In this document: positions 1-6,496 of the stretch, piece by piece
Position numbering within the stretch: position 1 is the stretch's first letter
Layout of the letters: each line of letters begins with the position of its first letter
NCBI GenBank assembly: GCA_022712845.1
Contig: JAFLJV010000131.1
Location: forward strand, 1 to 9,758
Origin: Sulfurimonas sp.
GTDB lineage: Bacteria; Campylobacterota; Campylobacteria; Campylobacterales; Sulfurimonadaceae
DNA: 9,758 bases
Direction: 5' to 3'
Notes under the pieces: model-generated
Databases searched by the model: none
Seen by the model: the letters and a program-made list of their open reading frames with translations, nothing else
Told to the model about the DNA's origin: nothing
Position numbers and translations under genes: made by a program

Positions 1-14
1 CGCTCTTCCGATCT
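1..14. other. Residual Illumina sequencing adapter
   Basis: The first 14 bases, CGCTCTTCCGATCT, are identical to the 3' end of the standard Illumina TruSeq-type adapter, which ends exactly where insert DNA would begin. They sit at the very edge of the window, inside an open reading frame that is otherwise a normal dehydrogenase. The likely explanation is an untrimmed adapter at a contig end, not genomic DNA. Bases 1-14 should be masked, and the four codons they add to the neighbouring ORF should be ignored. Confidence 0.93.
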
Positions 15-680
15 TAAACTTCTAAGGGTGTATTCACTTACCACCGCACCCTTTCTCATACTTAGTATATGCTCTATTGCATCCGCTATATCTGAGGCTA
101 AAAGCTTCTCATCTTCCTTATCACTTGTGCTAAACCTCAACTCATCATAAAAAGCACTCTGTGTCATATCTGGATTTATATTTGTAATGCTGAGTCCACT
201 TTTTCTTGTTTCTTCAAATAAAGAATCTCCAAATGCTTTTAAACCTGTCTTGGTTGCACTGTATACTCCTGCAAATTTACTAGATCTTATAGCTTCAATA
301 CTATTAATATTTATTAGATAACCATTATTGTTTTTTAAATTTCTAAGTAGTGCATTTGTAAGCAGCATGGGAGCTGTTAAATTTAAAAATACCATATCAG
401 TAATAGTTTTACTATTTAGTTCTTCATGTGGTTCAAATTTACCAAAACCAGCTACATTTATTAATATATAAATATCTTCTTTTGTTAAGTTTTTACATAA
501 ATCAAGTGTTGATATCTCATTTGATAAATCTGCTTGAAGAGGGATAAAATTTTCATTATTAAAATCTTTTTTAGTTATGGTTCTGCTAATACCAATAACT
601 TTATAGTCTAAGTTTAAAAGCCTGTGAGTTATCTCTTTTCCAATTCCACTACTTGCACCAGTTATTACAACTTTTTTCAT
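15..680 (-). CDS. Short-chain dehydrogenase/reductase (SDR), 3' truncated by contig end
   Basis: This is a classical SDR-family NAD(P)-dependent oxidoreductase, probably cytosolic; the substrate cannot be told from sequence. The visible 222 residues begin with a Rossmann beta-strand and the cofactor loop TGASSGIG (7-14). An NVAG motif (75-78) stands where NNAG is usual. N100, S127, Y140 and K144 (YSATK) form the expected catalytic tetrad. The ATG at 680 overlaps the stop of the upstream nucleosidase-like gene (ATGA), so the two are probably cotranscribed and translationally coupled. No stop codon is reached. The frame stays open into the adapter at 1-14, so the last few C-terminal residues are missing and any residues read from 1-14 are artificial. 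Classical SDRs are about 230-250 residues, so little is lost. SDR assignment is secure; substrate is unknown. Confidence 0.9.
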
Positions 681-1210
681 ATTTTCACTTTTTTCATTAT
701 TTTATCAATAGCATTAAATATCAATTTTTTTGTATTCTCTTTTGTGATACTATCTGGCTCAAAATGATCACTAACTATTTTATACATATAGCAGTTTTTT
801 ATATTTTTACAAGCTTGATAAAAACCAAAGGATTCCATATCAACTATATTATAGTTATTATTTGACACCTCATTATCACTGCATACAATAGTATTGTTTG
901 TATTTGTATTTAAAGTGAATAGCTCTTCACTATATAAAATTGAACTAATCTCAATACAATCACCAATTTTATATTTTTTACTTGCTCCACAGATACCAAT
1001 ATTTAAAAAAATATCATCTTTATTAGGACTAAATTTTCTTATAATAAATAAAGTTGTAAGCTTTGCATTTTGTATACCAATACCTGAGATAATAACTTTT
1101 ATATTTTTATTGAAAAATATGATAAAGTTTTCATACTTAGATTTTTCAAGTCTATATTTGTCAACAAATGCTTGAGCTTCTGATTTTAAGGCAACTACAA
1201 TATACAACAT
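677..1210 (-). CDS. Short MTA/SAH nucleosidase-like (PNP/UDP phosphorylase superfamily) protein
   Basis: A 177-residue protein of the purine nucleoside phosphorylase/MTA-SAH nucleosidase fold. Numbering from the ATG at 1210, the MTAN landmarks are present in order: E11 in ALKSEAQAF (equivalent to the catalytic Glu of the AMEEE motif), SGIGIQNA (42-49, the GVGKVNA-type loop), NIGICGA (70-76, the NTGVAGG-type strand), DME (124-126, the ribose-binding Met-Glu) and SDH (147-149, with D148 in the place of the catalytic Asp). It is about 50 residues shorter than typical MTAN (about 230), mainly between the glycine motif and DME. A TTG at 1225 in frame would add five residues. The ATG at 1210 is preferred because a -10-like box lies immediately upstream and would overlap the longer form. 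It probably hydrolyses a nucleoside, but which one is unknown. It is coupled to the SDR gene by ATGA. Confidence 0.75.
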   Translation of the reverse strand: MLYIVVALKSEAQAFVDKYRLEKSKYENFIIFFNKNIKVIISGIGIQNAKLTTLFIIRKFSPNKDDIFLNIGICGASKKYKIGDCIEISSILYSEELFTLNTNTNNTIVCSDNEVSNNNYNIVDMESFGFYQACKNIKNCYMYKIVSDHFEPDSITKENTKKLIFNAIDKIMKKVKI

Positions 1211-1215
1211 TCCAT

Positions 1216-1221
1216 ATTGTA
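1216..1221 (-). promoter_or_regulatory. Extended -10 promoter for nucleosidase-like gene
   Basis: Read on the minus strand the sequence is TGCTACAAT, an extended -10 element (TG-N-TACAAT). It ends five bases before the ATG at 1210. Transcription would start at or within a base of that ATG, and there is no Shine-Dalgarno sequence in the five bases between. Inferred from motif and spacing only. Confidence 0.55.
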
Positions 1222-1239
1222 GCAAAAATGTTCTTTTTA

Positions 1240-1248
1240 TGGTAATAT
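1240..1248 (+). promoter_or_regulatory. Candidate extended -10 for HPt gene
   Basis: TGGTAATAT is a TG-N-hexamer element facing the HPt gene. It predicts a start near 1255 and a leader of about 28 bases that includes the GGAGAG ribosome site. The hexamer departs from TATAAT, so this is a modest call. It is back-to-back with the nucleosidase promoter. Confidence 0.35.
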
Positions 1249-1272
1249 TAACAATAATAAGTAAATAAAAAT

Positions 1273-1278
1273 GGAGAG
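1273..1278 (+). promoter_or_regulatory. Ribosome binding site that decides the HPt start
   Basis: GGAGAG lies four bases before the ATG at 1283. An earlier in-frame ATG at 1271 overlaps this site and has no purine-rich site of its own, so the start at 1283 is favoured. Confidence 0.7.
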
Positions 1279-1282
1279 TAAA

Positions 1283-1621
1283 ATGTCTATTGTAAATGCA
1301 GACTATTCAAATATTAATTATGAAGAAATGGCTGAATCTATAGGATTGAAATCTAAACATATTCCTATCTTAATAACGAGCTTTTTAGACGAATCTGATT
1401 CTATTATGAATGATCTTAAAGAAGCTATTGATGGTAAAAATTATGAAAAAATAAAAACAAGTGCACATGCTATTAAAGGAAGTGCTGGTAATTTAAGATT
1501 TAATGCAATATATGATATGGCTAAAGAGATAGAGATGTCAGCTTCCCTAAAGAGCGTAGACTTTGATTATAACGAATATTTTGAAGCTATTAAAAAAACA
1601 ATTTTAACAATTTCAAATTGA
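1283..1621 (+). CDS. Stand-alone HPt (histidine phosphotransfer) domain protein
   Basis: A 112-residue single-domain phosphotransfer protein that shuttles phosphate between a hybrid sensor kinase and a response regulator. The signature AHAIKGSAGNL (61-71) carries the phospho-accepting histidine H62. The basic K65 and small residues G66, S67 and G69 follow, as in HPt four-helix bundles. The surrounding sequence is helical and acidic, with no kinase or receiver domain. The start at 1283 is chosen over 1271 because GGAGAG sits just ahead of it. It is the only gene before the SRP RNA gene on this strand. No histidine kinase is in the window. A candidate receiver partner, the REC-PP2C-HATPase protein at 2836-4518, lies about 1.2 kb away on the other strand. 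Family assignment is firm; the partner is inference. Confidence 0.88.
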   Translation: MSIVNADYSNINYEEMAESIGLKSKHIPILITSFLDESDSIMNDLKEAIDGKNYEKIKTSAHAIKGSAGNLRFNAIYDMAKEIEMSASLKSVDFDYNEYFEAIKKTILTISN

Positions 1622-1647
1622 TTCTTTGTAATTATATATTTTTTAGA

Positions 1648-1653
1648 TATAAT
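1648..1653 (+). promoter_or_regulatory. -10 box of the SRP RNA gene
   Basis: A perfect TATAAT in a T-rich context. Standard spacing puts the transcript start at about G1660, at the 5' end of the SRP RNA terminal stem. It lies 27 bases after the HPt stop codon. Confidence 0.6.
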
Positions 1654-1656
1654 TTC

Positions 1657-1769
1657 AGTGCTTCTCTTTAGACCTGTGCAATAGTATTTTTAGATACTGT
1701 GTCAGGGTAGGAATACAGCAGCACACCTTAATTTATTATGTGCCGCAGGTATCTGGAGAGAAGTACTTC
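1657..1769 (+). ncRNA. ffs: 4.5S RNA, small bacterial signal recognition particle RNA
   Basis: RNA scaffold that binds Ffh and guides ribosomes making membrane proteins to FtsY. The apical domain is diagnostic: GTCAGG (1701-1706), a GTA-GGAA-TAC hairpin with the GGAA tetraloop at 1710-1713, then AGCAGCAC (1717-1724). These give the CAGG/AGCA symmetric loop of helix 8 seen in E. coli 4.5S RNA. GTGT (1699-1702) pairs with ACAC (1723-1726) below it. Further down, ACCTG (1672-1676) pairs with CAGGT (1746-1750), and the terminal stem pairs 1657-1667 with 1757-1767 using one G-T wobble. About 110 nt matches the small bacterial form without an Alu domain. A TATAAT stands just upstream. Exact ends are uncertain by a few bases, and no U-tract terminator is visible. 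Confidence 0.93.
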
Positions 1770-1771
1770 TC
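1758..1771 (+). repeat. 14-base perfect palindrome at SRP RNA 3' end
   Basis: GAGAAGTACTTCTC is its own reverse complement. Its left part is the 3' strand of the SRP RNA terminal stem, so the RNA could instead form a local GAGAA/TTCTC hairpin. No run of T follows, so a classic intrinsic terminator is not supported. Confidence 0.5.
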
Positions 1772-1786
1772 ATATATAATCACTAA

Positions 1787-2017
1787 TTAATTATCATTTC
1801 TATATTTAGATATACCACAAGCTTGATCTGGTTTTGGTGGATTATTTTTCAGATAGATTAAATCTTCTAATGTTTGTGCTAAAACTCTTTTTTGTTGAAG
1901 CATTGGTAACATAAGATTGTCTTTTTCGTTTAAAGGTAGTGCCATATTTGTAAGTACTTCCTCAACTTCTTTGTCTAAACTTTTAATTGCATTTTGTATA
2001 TGTGTAATTGAATTCAT
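1787..2017 (-). CDS. Small protein of unknown function (76 aa)
   Basis: I do not recognise this protein. It is 76 residues, with no signal peptide or membrane segment. A largely helical, charged, amphipathic run spans residues 1-60, broken by a Pro-Leu-Asn near 28-30, and a short polar tail contains PPKPDQACGIS with a single cysteine. Reasons to think it is real: codon use and composition match the neighbours, it fills the gap between the SRP RNA and rpmI with no competing frame, and a -10 box TACAAT stands exactly six bases before the ATG. There is no Shine-Dalgarno sequence, so translation would have to be leaderless. It is a single-gene unit, divergent from rpmI-rplT and convergent with the SRP RNA gene. 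Function unknown. Confidence 0.65.
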   Translation of the reverse strand: MNSITHIQNAIKSLDKEVEEVLTNMALPLNEKDNLMLPMLQQKRVLAQTLEDLIYLKNNPPKPDQACGISKYRNDN

Positions 2018-2023
2018 AACGCA

Positions 2024-2029
2024 ATTGTA
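2024..2029 (-). promoter_or_regulatory. -10 box of the 76-aa gene, predicting a leaderless mRNA
   Basis: On the minus strand TACAAT is followed by six bases (TGCGTT) and then the ATG at 2017. Standard -10 to +1 spacing places the transcript start on the A of the ATG. No ribosome binding site is present. Confidence 0.5.
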
Positions 2030-2051
2030 ACTAAATTTCAGAATATTTGGA

Positions 2052-2057
2052 TATAAT
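2052..2057 (+). promoter_or_regulatory. -10 box for rpmI-rplT
   Basis: A perfect TATAAT preceded by T-rich sequence and no clear -35 box, as is common in Campylobacterota housekeeping promoters. The start would be near 2064, giving a leader of about 65 bases before rpmI that contains the 2091-2104 palindrome. Confidence 0.6.
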
Positions 2058-2090
2058 CCTATTTCTAAAATAGATTAATCTCTATTTTTT

Positions 2091-2104
2091 ACCTCTTAAG
2101 AGGT
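2091..2104 (+). promoter_or_regulatory. Palindrome/hairpin in the rpmI leader
   Basis: ACCTCTTAAGAGGT is a perfect 14-base palindrome; as RNA it gives a five-pair stem with a TTAA loop. It lies downstream of the predicted transcript start and 11 bases before the ribosome site of rpmI. It could be part of ribosomal-protein feedback control or an operator. Function is inferred from position only. Confidence 0.35.
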
Positions 2105-2115
2105 GTGAATTTTAC

Positions 2116-2122
2116 AAAGGAG
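2116..2122 (+). promoter_or_regulatory. Ribosome binding site that decides the rpmI start
   Basis: AAAGGAG lies six bases before the ATG at 2129, an ideal Shine-Dalgarno sequence. It rules out an in-frame ATG-like start at 2105-2107 (GTG), which would add eight residues foreign to bL35. Confidence 0.85.
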
Positions 2123-2128
2123 TTATCG

Positions 2129-2320
2129 ATGCCAAAGATGAAATCAGTTAAAGGCGCTGTAAAGCGTTTTAAGGTTAAAAAAAATGGTTCTGTTAAACGC
2201 GGTACAGCATTCAGAAGTCATATTTTAACTAAACAAGATTCAGATACTCGTAGCAAACAAAACAGTCCAAAAGTTGTTTCAAAAGCTGATGAGAAAAATG
2301 TAAAGGCTATGATTAACTAA
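2129..2320 (+). CDS. rpmI: 50S ribosomal protein bL35
   Basis: Ribosomal protein L35 of the large subunit, 63 residues, very basic. The N-terminus [15 protein letters not shown] is the family hallmark (MPKxKTxxxAxKRFK), followed by [20 protein letters not shown], which corresponds to the usual GxxKRxxAxxxHxLxxK segment. The start at 2129 follows a strong AAAGGAG site and gives a full-length protein; a longer reading from 2105 would be spurious. It is the first gene of a two-gene unit with rplT, in conserved order. infC, often found ahead of it, is not next to it here. Confidence 0.97.
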   Translation: MPKMKSVKGAVKRFKVKKNGSVKRGTAFRSHILTKQDSDTRSKQNSPKVVSKADEKNVKAMIN

Positions 2321-2339
2321 GATTAGTTAATTATAAATC

Positions 2340-2420
2340 TCCAGCGAAATAATTATTAAAAAAGCTGGGCAAGACCACCATATCAGAGTGGCACCTTATT
2401 ACCAAAATGTAATTGGGTAA
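2340..2420 (+). promoter_or_regulatory. Structured rpmI-rplT intercistronic region (candidate L20-responsive element)
   Basis: The 115-base gap between rpmI and rplT is long for this operon. It can form three hairpins in a row: CCAGC (2341-2345) with GCTGG (2364-2368), CCAC (2375-2378) with GTGG (2388-2391), and TTACC (2399-2403) with GGTAA (2416-2420). They end six bases before the rplT ribosome site. L20 is a known translational autoregulator in E. coli and Bacillus, acting on leader RNA that mimics its 23S rRNA site, so this is a plausible control element. The stems are short and the regulatory role is inference. Confidence 0.4.
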
Positions 2421-2435
2421 AGAAAAAGGAAAGAA

Positions 2436-2795
2436 ATGCCAAGAGTAAAAACAGGTGTTGTTCGTAGAAGAAGACACAAGAAGATTTTAAAATTAGCGAA
2501 GGGTTTTTATAGCGGACGCCGTAAACACTTCCGTAAAGCTAAAGAGCAAATTGAACGTTCATTAGTATATGCACATCGTGATAGAAAGCAGAAAAAACGT
2601 GATTTCCGTAAATTATGGATTATCCGAATTAATGCTGCTACTAGATTAAATGGTATGAACTATTCAACTTTTATGAATGGTGTTAAAAAGGCTGGCATCG
2701 AGCTTGATCGTAAAATTCTTGCTGATATGGCGATGAATGATGCAGCAGCATTCTCTGCAGTTGCAACAGCATCAAAAGCAGCATTAGCTAAGTAA
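2436..2795 (+). CDS. rplT: 50S ribosomal protein bL20
   Basis: Ribosomal protein L20, which binds 23S rRNA directly and is needed early in large-subunit assembly. The 119 residues match the family length. The N-terminus [30 protein letters not shown] is the typical extended basic tail (truncated here to its features: VRRRRHKK at about 9-16, AKGFYSGRR at about 21-29). Further on, [21 protein letters not shown] and [17 protein letters not shown] sequence are classic L20 blocks. The ATG at 2436 is preceded by AAGGA at five bases. It follows rpmI across a structured 115-base spacer and is itself followed by a hairpin. Confidence 0.98.
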   Translation: MPRVKTGVVRRRRHKKILKLAKGFYSGRRKHFRKAKEQIERSLVYAHRDRKQKKRDFRKLWIIRINAATRLNGMNYSTFMNGVKKAGIELDRKILADMAMNDAAAFSAVATASKAALAK

Positions 2796-2805
2796 AAGGT
2801 TAATT

Positions 2806-2830
2806 ACTCTTCCCCCTAAAGGGTGAGAGT
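2806..2830 (+). terminator. Hairpin after rplT
   Basis: ACTCT (2806-2810) pairs with AGAGT (2826-2830), and CCC (2813-2815) with GGG (2821-2823) inside, around a CTAAA loop. It begins ten bases after the rplT stop and ends just before the convergent regulator gene. The following T-tract is weak (TTTAACTT), so termination may be partial. It may act on both strands. Confidence 0.5.
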
Positions 2831-2835
2831 TTAAC

Positions 2836-4518
2836 TTATAGCTTATGTAGAAACAATACACTGTTCCCAATCTCATTATAATATATTCCAACTGACAATT
2901 CTTTAGAAATATAAACACCTCTACCATTAAAATTATCTGTTTTTTGAAATATTTTTTCTAATATTTTTGTATCAAAACCATCACCTTCATCTCGAATTTT
3001 TGTTATTATATAAACTTCAGAGTTATACTCTATTTTATTAATAGTAACATATATTTTTTTATCACAATCAAGTCCTTTAGTTTCTAGTGTGCTTAAGTAG
3101 TTATCTTCATCTATCAATATATGTTTAGTTGTTGTATCTATTTGAAGGTTCCCATGCTCAAAAGCATTCATAAACATCTCTGTAAAAACAAGAACAGCAC
3201 TATAACTTAATTTTAAATTATCAGTTAAATTATCCCATATTTTTGCGTACCATTCACTTGCTTTGTCAACATCATTTAAAGAAGTTTGAAAAGTTTTTTG
3301 CTCTATTGTATCGTTATGAATGTGAAGTAAGTTTATAAATATAAAAGTTATATCATCTTCTTGGGTATCTGTTTTTTCTAAAAATTTATTAACCATATCT
3401 TCTCTTGAAAATGAGTTTAAAAAATCTTTTTGAATAAAGTTAAGATATGGCTTATCTTTTAAAGTTGTTGAATTTTCTACAATACCATCACTATATATAA
3501 GAAATTTTATAATATTTGAAATATTGTATGTTGAAATTCTAAATTTTTTCATATATTTACTAATTGGAGGGTTATTAGATTTTAATTTTATTATTTCATT
3601 ATCTGCAGTTTGCATTAATGTTGATGGCATAGCAAATTTAGCATAGTGCATTTTTGATTTAGTATAATCGATACTAATATAATCAATAGCAAGGGCTTCT
3701 TCACTAAGAAGTATAGGTTTTATATACTCTAATGATGAATCGATAATTTTATAAAAATCAAAACTATCTTTTTCACCCATAATATCTATAGTATGATTTA
3801 TAAATGATGTTATAAGCATGGATGTTAAAGATGCTGATAAACCTTTACCCATCCCATCTACAATGAGGTAAAAGGCTTCATGATTATTAATCCTTCTAAC
3901 ACTATAAGAATCACCACTAAGAATATCAAGTGGTTTATAGAAGAAATCAATTATAGCATCGTAAGGATTATTGATCATTTGATAATAAAAATCATTTCTT
4001 AATATATTTAATTCTTTAGAAAATGCTAAATCTTCTTGATAAGAGTTATAATCATCTTTATCTTGAAGATCTTTTATTTTTTTCTCTCTTTTCTCTTTTA
4101 AATATAAATCAGCTATTAGAAGCTTAGTAACACTATCAATAGCTTGAATTACATCTTGAGTTTTAATTGGTTTTTTTAGAAAATTATTGACATTGAATTG
4201 TAAAGCTTTAACTATAACATCTATATCTTCTATAGCAGAAACTAAGATTATAGGTATCTCTTTGTTGATTTTTCTAATCTTATCTATCATCTCTAAGCCA
4301 TTTAACACTGGCATATCATAATCACAAATGATTAGGTCTATATTATTTTCAATAAAGTATTTATATCCTTCTTGCCCATTATAAGCAAAAAAAATCTTTT
4401 TTACTAAATTTTCAAAAATTGAGTTATAGATAAGTTGTGTGGTTTTGTTATCTTCAACACATAAAAGTGTTAAAGATTTTAGATGATTTAGAACAGAAGC
4501 GTCTATATTAGTTTGCAT
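2836..4518 (-). CDS. HsbR-like response regulator: REC - PP2C/SpoIIE phosphatase - RsbW-type HATPase kinase
   Basis: A 560-residue cytosolic partner-switch regulator with three domains. REC (about 14-130) has acidic pocket E22/D23, phospho-acceptor D66 (DYDMP), S94 and K116. A charged, coiled-coil-like linker (about 136-175) follows. The PP2C/SpoIIE domain (about 185-398) has SGDSY with D203, VDGMGKG with D221/G222, YSDG with D344 and EDDIT with D388/D389. All metal-binding acids expected of an active phosphatase are present. The HATPase domain (about 415-558) has the N-box EMFMNAFEHGN (447-457), G1 DEGDGFD (510-516) and G2 GRG (532-534), as in RsbW/SpoIIAB anti-sigma kinases. Known relatives of this layout (HsbR of Pseudomonas, CrsR of Shewanella) phosphorylate and dephosphorylate a STAS antagonist. 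A STAS-like gene starts this operon. The start overlaps the MCP stop by one base (TAATG) with no Shine-Dalgarno, so it is probably translationally coupled. Confidence 0.92.
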   Translation of the reverse strand: MQTNIDASVLNHLKSLTLLCVEDNKTTQLIYNSIFENLVKKIFFAYNGQEGYKYFIENNIDLIICDYDMPVLNGLEMIDKIRKINKEIPIILVSAIEDIDVIVKALQFNVNNFLKKPIKTQDVIQAIDSVTKLLIADLYLKEKREKKIKDLQDKDDYNSYQEDLAFSKELNILRNDFYYQMINNPYDAIIDFFYKPLDILSGDSYSVRRINNHEAFYLIVDGMGKGLSASLTSMLITSFINHTIDIMGEKDSFDFYKIIDSSLEYIKPILLSEEALAIDYISIDYTKSKMHYAKFAMPSTLMQTADNEIIKLKSNNPPISKYMKKFRISTYNISNIIKFLIYSDGIVENSTTLKDKPYLNFIQKDFLNSFSREDMVNKFLEKTDTQEDDITFIFINLLHIHNDTIEQKTFQTSLNDVDKASEWYAKIWDNLTDNLKLSYSAVLVFTEMFMNAFEHGNLQIDTTTKHILIDEDNYLSTLETKGLDCDKKIYVTINKIEYNSEVYIITKIRDEGDGFDTKILEKIFQKTDNFNGRGVYISKELSVGIYYNEIGNSVLFLHKL

Positions 4519-6494
4519 TAAATTATAAATTTATCAAGCTCTTTTTGTAATTTGCTTGAATCAGTAGACAATTTTTTTGCTGCAGTATCTACGTTATCTC
4601 TATGCTTAGTATTTTCATTAGAAATTGTAACTACTTCATCCATAGTAGAAATTAATTCTTTTGTTTTTGTTGCAATATAAGTACTTTGATGCATAACATC
4701 TGTAGATTTCCCCATTGTAATAGATAGATTTTCTTTTGTCTCTTTTGATGATGTAATTAGCCCTTGCGCAGATTCAGCAATAATATTCATATTGTCAGAT
4801 GTTTTATTTGTCTCTTCTGATATCTCAACAACATTTTGTGTTATAAGATTAACGTTTGCACTAATTTCACTAAGACTTTTTTGCGTACGCTCTGCTAGTT
4901 TTCTTACTTCATCAGCAACAACAGCAAATACACGACCGTGTTCACCAGCTCTTGCTGCTTCAATTGCGGCATTAAGTGCAAGTAAATTAGTTTGATCTGC
5001 GATATCTGAAATGATCTCTAATACATCTTTAATATTTTTCGCTTGTTCAGTTAGAGATGAAACTTTAGCAACTAAATCTTGTTGATGCTCACTACCTTCT
5101 TCAATAGATGCAACAACAGAATCAAGTTCAGTAATAAAACCATCTAAAACATCAAATGTTTTACCTAAATCTTCTGTTACAGTAATAGAAGCTTCCTCTA
5201 CAGTGTCAAGCCTTGTTCCAACTTCAGTTACTAAAGTATTGATAATTTTTATTTTTTTATCTGAGCGAGTTGCATTTTTAGTAAGATCTTCAACAATGAT
5301 AGTTAGTTTTTTACTTTCATCAGATGTTGAGTTAGATACATCTTTTGCTTGAAAGACACTCTCTTTAAATGCTTGAATCATAATATTTATAGCTTTAGAA
5401 ATTTGTGATATTTCATCTTTACCTTTTACGATGATATTACATGTTAAATCTAAGTTGCTAGATACACATCCTATTTTTTCAAGACTATCACGAACACTAG
5501 CATTTACACCTCTACTAATTGTAAGAATAATTATAAATATAGCAATAGCAAATATAGAGTAGCTAACAAGTGTAATCATAGCACTGGTGTTAGTATCTGA
5601 TTCAATTTGTTCTAGTAAAATATTATTTTGTTTTGCTAGTTCATCATCAACTTGTTTGAGTAGATTTATTTTTTGAGAAATTGTTTTAAACCACATTACA
5701 CTATCAATACCAAATTCGCCAGTAAAAGCTTTTTCTTTTGCGATAGCCCTCATTTGGTTTACTTGAGTTACAGCAGGAGAATTCATTTTACTCTTAAGAA
5801 GAGACTTCGCATCATTAGTAGCTATCGCCTTAAATGCATCAAAATATGAGTTTTGTTCTGCAACAAGGTTAACCCACTTAGAAAATACTCCAGATTTAAA
5901 CTCATCAGCTTGAAAAACACCACTTAAAACAGCTCTTTCTATTCCAGCTCTTTCTTTAGATTTTAAAAAGTTTGTATAAGCTGTTAGAGATTTTACAAGT
6001 TCTGGAGTAGCTGCCATTTTTGCAGTTAAAGATATAATATGTAAAATTTTATTATTCATCCCTGTATAATATGCAACTTCATCTTTTACACTAATATTAA
6101 GCGAATCAATTTTAGAGCGGATATTATTAACTCTACTCATGTCTGATTTTAGTGATGTAATATCATTTTGAAATTCTTTAGAGTAATCGTTTAAATTGAT
6201 TAAAGAGAGGTAATTCTCTAATTCTTTATATTTACTAGTGGTTGTGCTTCTTTGTCCTGGTAAAATATCTCCAAATTTTGCACCTTTTGACCCAAGAAAA
6301 CCAGCACTAGCCCCACGCTCTTTTTGTGTTTCATGGATTAAAATACTAAGTTTTTGTGAAAGAATATTTAATTCTTTAGCATGAGCAATAGTTGATTTTG
6401 TTGTTAGTGTCTCTTTGAGTGTTAAACCAATAATAACTAAAGCAAATGAAACAACTATAAAAGTGATAAAATTTAATTTATTTTTAATACTCAT
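4518..6494 (-). CDS. Methyl-accepting chemotaxis protein with periplasmic NIT sensor domain
   Basis: A 658-residue inner-membrane chemoreceptor. TM1 spans about 8-27 and TM2 about 304-326. The roughly 275 residues between them form a NIT (nitrate/nitrite-sensing family) domain, recognised by [12 protein letters not shown] (56-67) and the second motif [16 protein letters not shown] (179-194). A HAMP-like linker with [12 protein letters not shown] (359-370) follows. The signalling hairpin tip, with [22 protein letters not shown] and then [18 protein letters not shown] (about 498-537), is near-perfect for MCPs and predicts CheA/CheW contact. No C-terminal methyltransferase-docking pentapeptide is seen. 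NIT domains are proposed to sense nitrate and nitrite, but not all members do. The gene lies two bases after the STAS-like gene, with AAAAAGG in that gene's end as its ribosome site, and overlaps the HsbR-like gene by one base. Confidence 0.93.
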   Translation of the reverse strand: MSIKNKLNFITFIVVSFALVIIGLTLKETLTTKSTIAHAKELNILSQKLSILIHETQKERGASAGFLGSKGAKFGDILPGQRSTTTSKYKELENYLSLINLNDYSKEFQNDITSLKSDMSRVNNIRSKIDSLNISVKDEVAYYTGMNNKILHIISLTAKMAATPELVKSLTAYTNFLKSKERAGIERAVLSGVFQADEFKSGVFSKWVNLVAEQNSYFDAFKAIATNDAKSLLKSKMNSPAVTQVNQMRAIAKEKAFTGEFGIDSVMWFKTISQKINLLKQVDDELAKQNNILLEQIESDTNTSAMITLVSYSIFAIAIFIIILTISRGVNASVRDSLEKIGCVSSNLDLTCNIIVKGKDEISQISKAINIMIQAFKESVFQAKDVSNSTSDESKKLTIIVEDLTKNATRSDKKIKIINTLVTEVGTRLDTVEEASITVTEDLGKTFDVLDGFITELDSVVASIEEGSEHQQDLVAKVSSLTEQAKNIKDVLEIISDIADQTNLLALNAAIEAARAGEHGRVFAVVADEVRKLAERTQKSLSEISANVNLITQNVVEISEETNKTSDNMNIIAESAQGLITSSKETKENLSITMGKSTDVMHQSTYIATKTKELISTMDEVVTISNENTKHRDNVDTAAKKLSTDSSKLQKELDKFII

Positions 6495-6496
6495 AA

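Noticed and set aside
653..865. Plus-strand ORF over the nucleosidase/SDR junction
   Set aside because: It lies fully antisense to two well-supported genes, has a low-complexity aromatic-rich composition and no ribosome site; it is a shadow frame.
894..1175. Plus-strand 93-residue ORF
   Set aside because: Antisense to the nucleosidase-like gene, with hydrophobic content explained by the reverse complement of AT-rich coding sequence.
2058..2128. Metabolite riboswitch in the rpmI leader
   Set aside because: The leader is only about 65 bases with one simple palindrome and no conserved riboswitch core.
2321..2435. tRNA gene in the rpmI-rplT spacer
   Set aside because: Three hairpins in a row recall a cloverleaf, but there is no closing acceptor stem, no GGTTCRA-type T-loop and no correctly placed anticodon.
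4792..4995. Plus-strand 67-residue ORF
   Set aside because: Antisense to the most conserved part of the MCP signalling domain; a shadow of that gene.
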